From Rugosimonospora acidiphila (GTDB lineage Bacteria; Actinomycetota; Actinomycetes; Mycobacteriales; Micromonosporaceae): DNA of 64,000 nt. Of this stretch, positions 61,392 through 64,000 are shown piece by piece (position 1 is the first letter of the stretch; each line of letters opens with the position of its first letter). The translations under genes were made by a program, and so were the position numbers. The DNA is taken from positions 1 to 64,000 of the forward strand of contig NZ_BAABJQ010000002.1 in assembly GCF_039543385.1 (NCBI RefSeq), in the 5' to 3' direction. Under the pieces are notes generated by a model. That model was not told where the DNA came from. It saw only the letters and a program-made list of their open reading frames with translations, and did no database searches.

Positions 61392-61473
61392 GGAGGAGCC
61401 GGCTGGTTTCGGAACCGCCGCTGGAAACGGCGGGCACTTTCGGGTGCCGTGGGTTCGAATCCCACCTCCTCCG
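61392..61473 (+). tRNA. tRNA-Ser(GGA)
   Basis: Acceptor GGAGGAG/CTCCTCC, anticodon arm CGCCG-CTGGAAA-CGGCG, long variable arm (GGCAC..GTGCC), T-arm GTGGG-TTCGAAT-CCCAC, discriminator G. Confidence 0.93.
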
Positions 61474-61483
61474 CGTTGTTCAG

Positions 61484-61555
61484 GCCCGTGTAGCTCAGTG
61501 GTAGAGCGCTGGTTCCACACACCAGAGATCGGGGGTTCGATCCCCTCCGCGGGTA
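61484..61555 (+). tRNA. tRNA-Val(CAC) with C33
   Basis: Acceptor GCCCGTG/CGCGGGT, D-stem GCTC/GAGC, anticodon arm CTGGT-TCCACAC-ACCAG with C33, T-arm GGGGG-TTCGATC-CCCTC, discriminator A. Confidence 0.9.
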
Positions 61556-61556
61556 C

Positions 61557-61630
61557 GGTGCTTGTAGCGCAGTGGTTGTCGCGCCGGGTTGTGGCCCCGG
61601 AGCAGGCGGGTTCGATTCCCGTCAGGCACC
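61557..61630 (+). tRNA. tRNA-His(GTG)
   Basis: Acceptor GTGCTTG/CAGGCAC with the His-specific extra G-1 opposite discriminator C73, anticodon arm CCGGG-TTGTGGC-CCCGG, T-arm GCGGG-TTCGATT-CCCGT. Confidence 0.93.
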
Positions 61631-61635
61631 CTCTT

Positions 61636-61717
61636 GAGAGCCCGCCGACGCTGGAGAGTCGGGCTGGTCTGTAAAACCGGTGCTTCGGCTGAGTGGGTTC
61701 GAATCCCTCGGCTCTCA
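61636..61717 (+). tRNA. tRNA-Tyr(GTA)
   Basis: Acceptor GAGAGCC/GGCTCTC, anticodon arm CTGGT-CTGTAAA-ACCGG, class II variable arm (TGCTTCGGC), T-loop TTCGAAT on stem GTGGG/CCCTC with one mismatch, discriminator A. Confidence 0.9.
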
Positions 61718-61721
61718 CCAT

Positions 61722-61795
61722 GCCCCCGTGGCCGCAGGGATGGCGCTTGTGGTCTCCGGATCCGGAGGCCGCACGCTCGAATCCCGTCGGGGGTA
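61722..61795 (+). tRNA. tRNA-Arg(CCG)-like, weak anticodon and T stems
   Basis: Acceptor GCCCCCG/CGGGGGT is intact and CTCCGGA could be the anticodon loop (CCG), but it lies within a 14-base palindrome CTCCGGATCCGGAG and the flanking stem has only about three pairs. The T-loop is CTCGAAT on a mostly unpaired stem. Likely decayed. Confidence 0.5.
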
Positions 61796-61801
61796 CCCAG
61801 T

Positions 61802-61876
61802 GACCTGGTGGCGTTCCTGGTGGAGCGGCCCGCCTGCAAAGCGGGTGATGTCGGGGTTCGATTCCCCGCCGGGTCT
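61802..61876 (+). tRNA. tRNA-Cys(GCA)
   Basis: Acceptor GACCTGG/CCGGGTC, anticodon arm CCCGC-CTGCAAA-GCGGG, T-arm CGGGG-TTCGATT-CCCCG, discriminator T, the Cys identity base. It is the last gene of the array. Confidence 0.93.
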
Positions 61877-61879
61877 CAG

Positions 61880-61895
61880 TGCCATCCACTGTGGA
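61880..61895 (-). repeat. 16-base inverted repeat, right copy
   Basis: TGCCATCCACTGTGGA, the exact reverse complement of 58631-58646, starting three bases after the tRNA-Cys discriminator. No promoter hexamers accompany this copy. Confidence 0.75.
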
Positions 61896-61942
61896 CGTTG
61901 ATCGGAAAAGGGCTCCGAGGCGGCGAAGTGCTCACCCCAGCC

Positions 61943-63577
61943 TCAGTTCGGCGGTCCGAGCCGGACGATCCGCAGGCCGACATCGTTGAGGATGTCCGGC
62001 AGTCGGCTGATCGCGTTGCGGTCCTTGTCGCGCTCGCTCTCGGACAGTTCGTCCCAGCCGACCACGGACGGGTGCAGCCTGCGCTCGTCGTCGCGCTGCG
62101 GGCCGTAGCGCCAACCGGCGGACGTTCGCTCGTCGAGCCACCGCTGATGCTCCACCGTGGCGAGCAGCTCGAGCTCGTCCGCGCTCAGCGAGTGCGGCGG
62201 TCCGTCGCCGTCGCTCGGGGCGAGGGTGCAGCCGATCATCCGTAGTTTCGCGCCGATGTGCGCCGCCTGGTCGCGGCTGGCCGTCCGGTAATGCTCGGCC
62301 AGCTCCTCCCAGGTGCACATGGTCGGCCTGACACCCATCGCCTCACCGGTCGCCAACTGCTCCGCGACGTAGTGCTCGTGGATCGCCCTCGCCAGATGCT
62401 CCAACAGATCCTCCTGTATCACCGCCGGACGGCAGGCCAGTTCGTTGACGCCGATGAGCCAGAGTCGACCGTCGAGGTCGTCCAGCAGTTCGCCGCCCGG
62501 GCCGTGGAACGCGGTGCCGTGCCGGCCCAGGCGGTTGAGTCGGATGACCACCGACCGGGTGCCGCCGCGCCAGAGGCTGGCCGCGGTCAGCCCGGTACGC
62601 AGCGCCGCCTGCTCGTCCTCGTCGCAGAGGTACACCCGGTCCGGCGTCGGCACTTCCGCGTCCAGCGTGTCCGCGCAGCGCAGGTCGCAGCTTTCCCGGA
62701 CCACCCGCCAATGTCCGGTGATCTCCCCGGCCGCCCGCGCCGCGTCGGGTCCGACCAGGCGGACGGCGAGCCGGTCCGGACCCGGGTGCAGGCGCCACAG
62801 GAGGGCCAGTTCGATGAGGACCCGGCGGCCGAACCGGCCGAGCCCGACGATGACGACCGGGCCGGACACCATCGGTTGGCGGCGGACCAGTTCCCGCGCG
62901 GCGAGTTCCTGAAGATTGAAGAAGTCGAGCCGCAACTGGGGCGACGCGGCGATGCCGAGCCGGCGCGCCCGCAGTGCGGTGGCCAGCGCCGGGTCGCTGA
63001 TGTGCGCGTATGCCTTCAGTGGCGTGCCGATGCGGGTACCGCCGATCCGGGTCAGTGTCACGGCGAGGTTCACCGCACTGTCGAGGTTGTCCTCGGCGCA
63101 CAGATATAGCACCTGCGCTCCACGGATACCAGCGTCCTCCAGCTCGTCAAGGGTGCCAGAGTCGACGCGGACCACGTCCCGGCCGGGCACGCCGAGCGTC
63201 GAGGCCAGTTCCAGTGCCTCCGGCGTCTGGCCGACGACGATCGCGTGTTGCTTGACCCGGCGGATACGCCACCGCCGCCACCGGTCGGCGAAAATGGTGT
63301 GGGCGGCCTCGATGAAGGCGTACAGGGTGACCGTGGGCGCCAGGAATCGGGCGGTCTCCAGCGGCCAGGGGATCCTGCCGCCGTCGCCCATGGGCGCGAA
63401 GTTCAGCACGAACAGCTGGAGGGTGTCGTACGTCATCGCCAGTACACCCCGGCCATATTGCTCGGCCCGCGCGCCGACCAGGTATTCGCTGTAGCCCCAG
63501 AGTCCGAAGGCCAGGGACAGCGCGCCGAGCAGCGCGACCACCGCTATGCGGGTGGCGGCGGAGGGCACGGGTCTCAT
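61943..63577 (-). CDS. membrane TrkA-N/NAD-binding protein with C-terminal RyR domain
   Basis: A 544-residue protein in three parts. Two N-terminal hydrophobic helices (IAVVALLGALSLAFGLWGYS and FLAPTVTLYAFIEAAHTIF) resemble a two-helix ion-channel unit. Two Rossmann-like domains follow, one with AIVVGQTPEALELAST and one with GPVVIVGLGRFGRRVLIELA (GxGxxG). The C-terminal RyR domain (about 455-525) has VEHQRWLDERTSAGWRYGPQ, then RRLHPSVVGWDELSE and DKDRNAI. Such proteins are suspected nucleotide-sensing channels. ATG 63577 follows GGGAGAGGGG. It converges on the tRNA array. Confidence 0.82.
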   Translation of the reverse strand: MRPVPSAATRIAVVALLGALSLAFGLWGYSEYLVGARAEQYGRGVLAMTYDTLQLFVLNFAPMGDGGRIPWPLETARFLAPTVTLYAFIEAAHTIFADRWRRWRIRRVKQHAIVVGQTPEALELASTLGVPGRDVVRVDSGTLDELEDAGIRGAQVLYLCAEDNLDSAVNLAVTLTRIGGTRIGTPLKAYAHISDPALATALRARRLGIAASPQLRLDFFNLQELAARELVRRQPMVSGPVVIVGLGRFGRRVLIELALLWRLHPGPDRLAVRLVGPDAARAAGEITGHWRVVRESCDLRCADTLDAEVPTPDRVYLCDEDEQAALRTGLTAASLWRGGTRSVVIRLNRLGRHGTAFHGPGGELLDDLDGRLWLIGVNELACRPAVIQEDLLEHLARAIHEHYVAEQLATGEAMGVRPTMCTWEELAEHYRTASRDQAAHIGAKLRMIGCTLAPSDGDGPPHSLSADELELLATVEHQRWLDERTSAGWRYGPQRDDERRLHPSVVGWDELSESERDKDRNAISRLPDILNDVGLRIVRLGPPN

Positions 63578-63612
63578 CCAGGCCCCTCTCCCGGTTGGCT
63601 GTGGCGGGCAGG

Positions 63613-63999
63613 CTATCCGGTGAGGACTACCTTCAGTCGGCTCGCGGTCGGATCCGCGTGTTCGCGGAAGACCCGTTCGGCGTCGCTCCACCGCGCGTGG
63701 CCGGTGATCAGCCGCCGGAACGTTGCCAGGTCCTCATGCACCGCGCGGGCCCCGACCGGAAGGTAGGTCTGCCACGGTGGTGAGATGCTGCCCACGACGC
63801 ACAGGTTGCGCCGCACGATGGTTTCCACGCCGACCGCGTGGGCGGTCTCCGCCGGATTGCCCAGGAGCAAAACCCGCCCGCCCGGGCGCACGGCACGCAG
63901 GCAGACCGGCAAGGTCTGGCCGTACGCGTCGTGGCCGACGGCCTCCACCACGATGTCGGCCCGCCCGTCCAGCTCGGCGTCCCAGGCCGGGTAGCCCTG
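63613..63999 (-). CDS. zinc-type alcohol dehydrogenase family protein (partial, C-terminal part)
   Basis: About 128 residues from the right window edge to TGA 63613-63615. It shows the end of an MDR Rossmann fold: DIVVEAVGHDAYGQTLPVCL, RPGGRVLLLG and then SISPPWQTYLPVGARAVHED with a final VFREHADPTASRLKVVLTG. This is the usual C-terminal sequence of medium-chain dehydrogenases. The catalytic zinc ligands lie beyond the window. It is upstream of, and on the same strand as, the RyR-domain gene. Confidence 0.85.
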   Translation of the reverse strand, partial: QGYPAWDAELDGRADIVVEAVGHDAYGQTLPVCLRAVRPGGRVLLLGNPAETAHAVGVETIVRRNLCVVGSISPPWQTYLPVGARAVHEDLATFRRLITGHARWSDAERVFREHADPTASRLKVVLTG

Positions 64000-64000
64000 C

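Noticed and set aside
58511..61895. The tRNA array as a CRISPR array
   Set aside because: The recurring GGTTCGA strings are T-arms. Spacing and flanks follow cloverleaf structure, not constant repeats with spacers.

Overview
The window is high-GC DNA with Micromonospora-like gene content: Tat and lipobox secretion signals, many ATGA or GTGA operon overlaps, GTG starts, an anti-sigma zinc finger, SigB/F-like and ECF sigma factors, and an LPXTG-type wall anchor. A filamentous actinomycete of the Micromonosporaceae is the best guess; the genus cannot be read from sequence alone. It looks chromosomal. I see no transposase, integrase, phage structural gene, CRISPR array or rRNA.

Left part (1-20.4 kb): a partial tail and two small unknown proteins; a TetR / ABC exporter / beta-propeller group on the minus strand; an aldo-keto reductase divergent from its TetR neighbour; a TetR-MFS drug-efflux pair with a near-perfect 30-base operator between them; a cold-shock protein; an LtrA membrane protein; a CheY-like regulator divergent from a SigB/F-type sigma factor; a secreted GH59-like glycosidase with a ricin-type lectin tail; a cupin; a winged-helix/membrane pair; two abutting gene scars (17131-17438); and a CPBP protease / histidine kinase / NarL-type regulator operon.

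Middle part (20.6-47.9 kb): a 1378-residue wall-anchored surface protein with eight DUF11-like repeats. Next comes a carbohydrate locus of two divergent operons. The leftward operon has two FGGY kinases, a phosphatase, a DeoR regulator and a 2-hydroxyacid dehydrogenase. The rightward operon has a solute-binding lipoprotein, two permeases, a double ATPase, a sulfatase and a GH78 alpha-L-rhamnosidase. Together they look like import, desulfation, de-rhamnosylation, phosphorylation and oxidation of a sulfated rhamnose-containing compound. Then follow a Tat-exported M28-like protein, an ArsR/MFS divergent pair, a nucleoid-type protein with seventeen KSxxxA repeats, a cupin remnant, a lipoprotein and a SET-domain protein.

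Right part (47.9-64 kb): a five-gene ECF sigma / anti-sigma / ABC operon, a secreted protein, a disulfide oxidoreductase, an erythromycin-esterase-like protein divergent from a MerR regulator that appears to start at CTG, and a serine hydrolase. The most unusual region is 58.2-61.9 kb: a plus-strand array of about 34 tRNA or tRNA-like genes covering 19 amino acids (no obvious Ile), interrupted by an HNH endonuclease gene. It is preceded by a short ORF and a T-tract terminator and bounded by a 16-base inverted repeat. Seven of the tRNAs carry C instead of the near-universal U at position 33, two lack an arm, and two Leu tRNAs have short variable loops. A TrkA-N/RyR membrane protein follows on the other strand. 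I regard this array as the strongest candidate for an unusual system.
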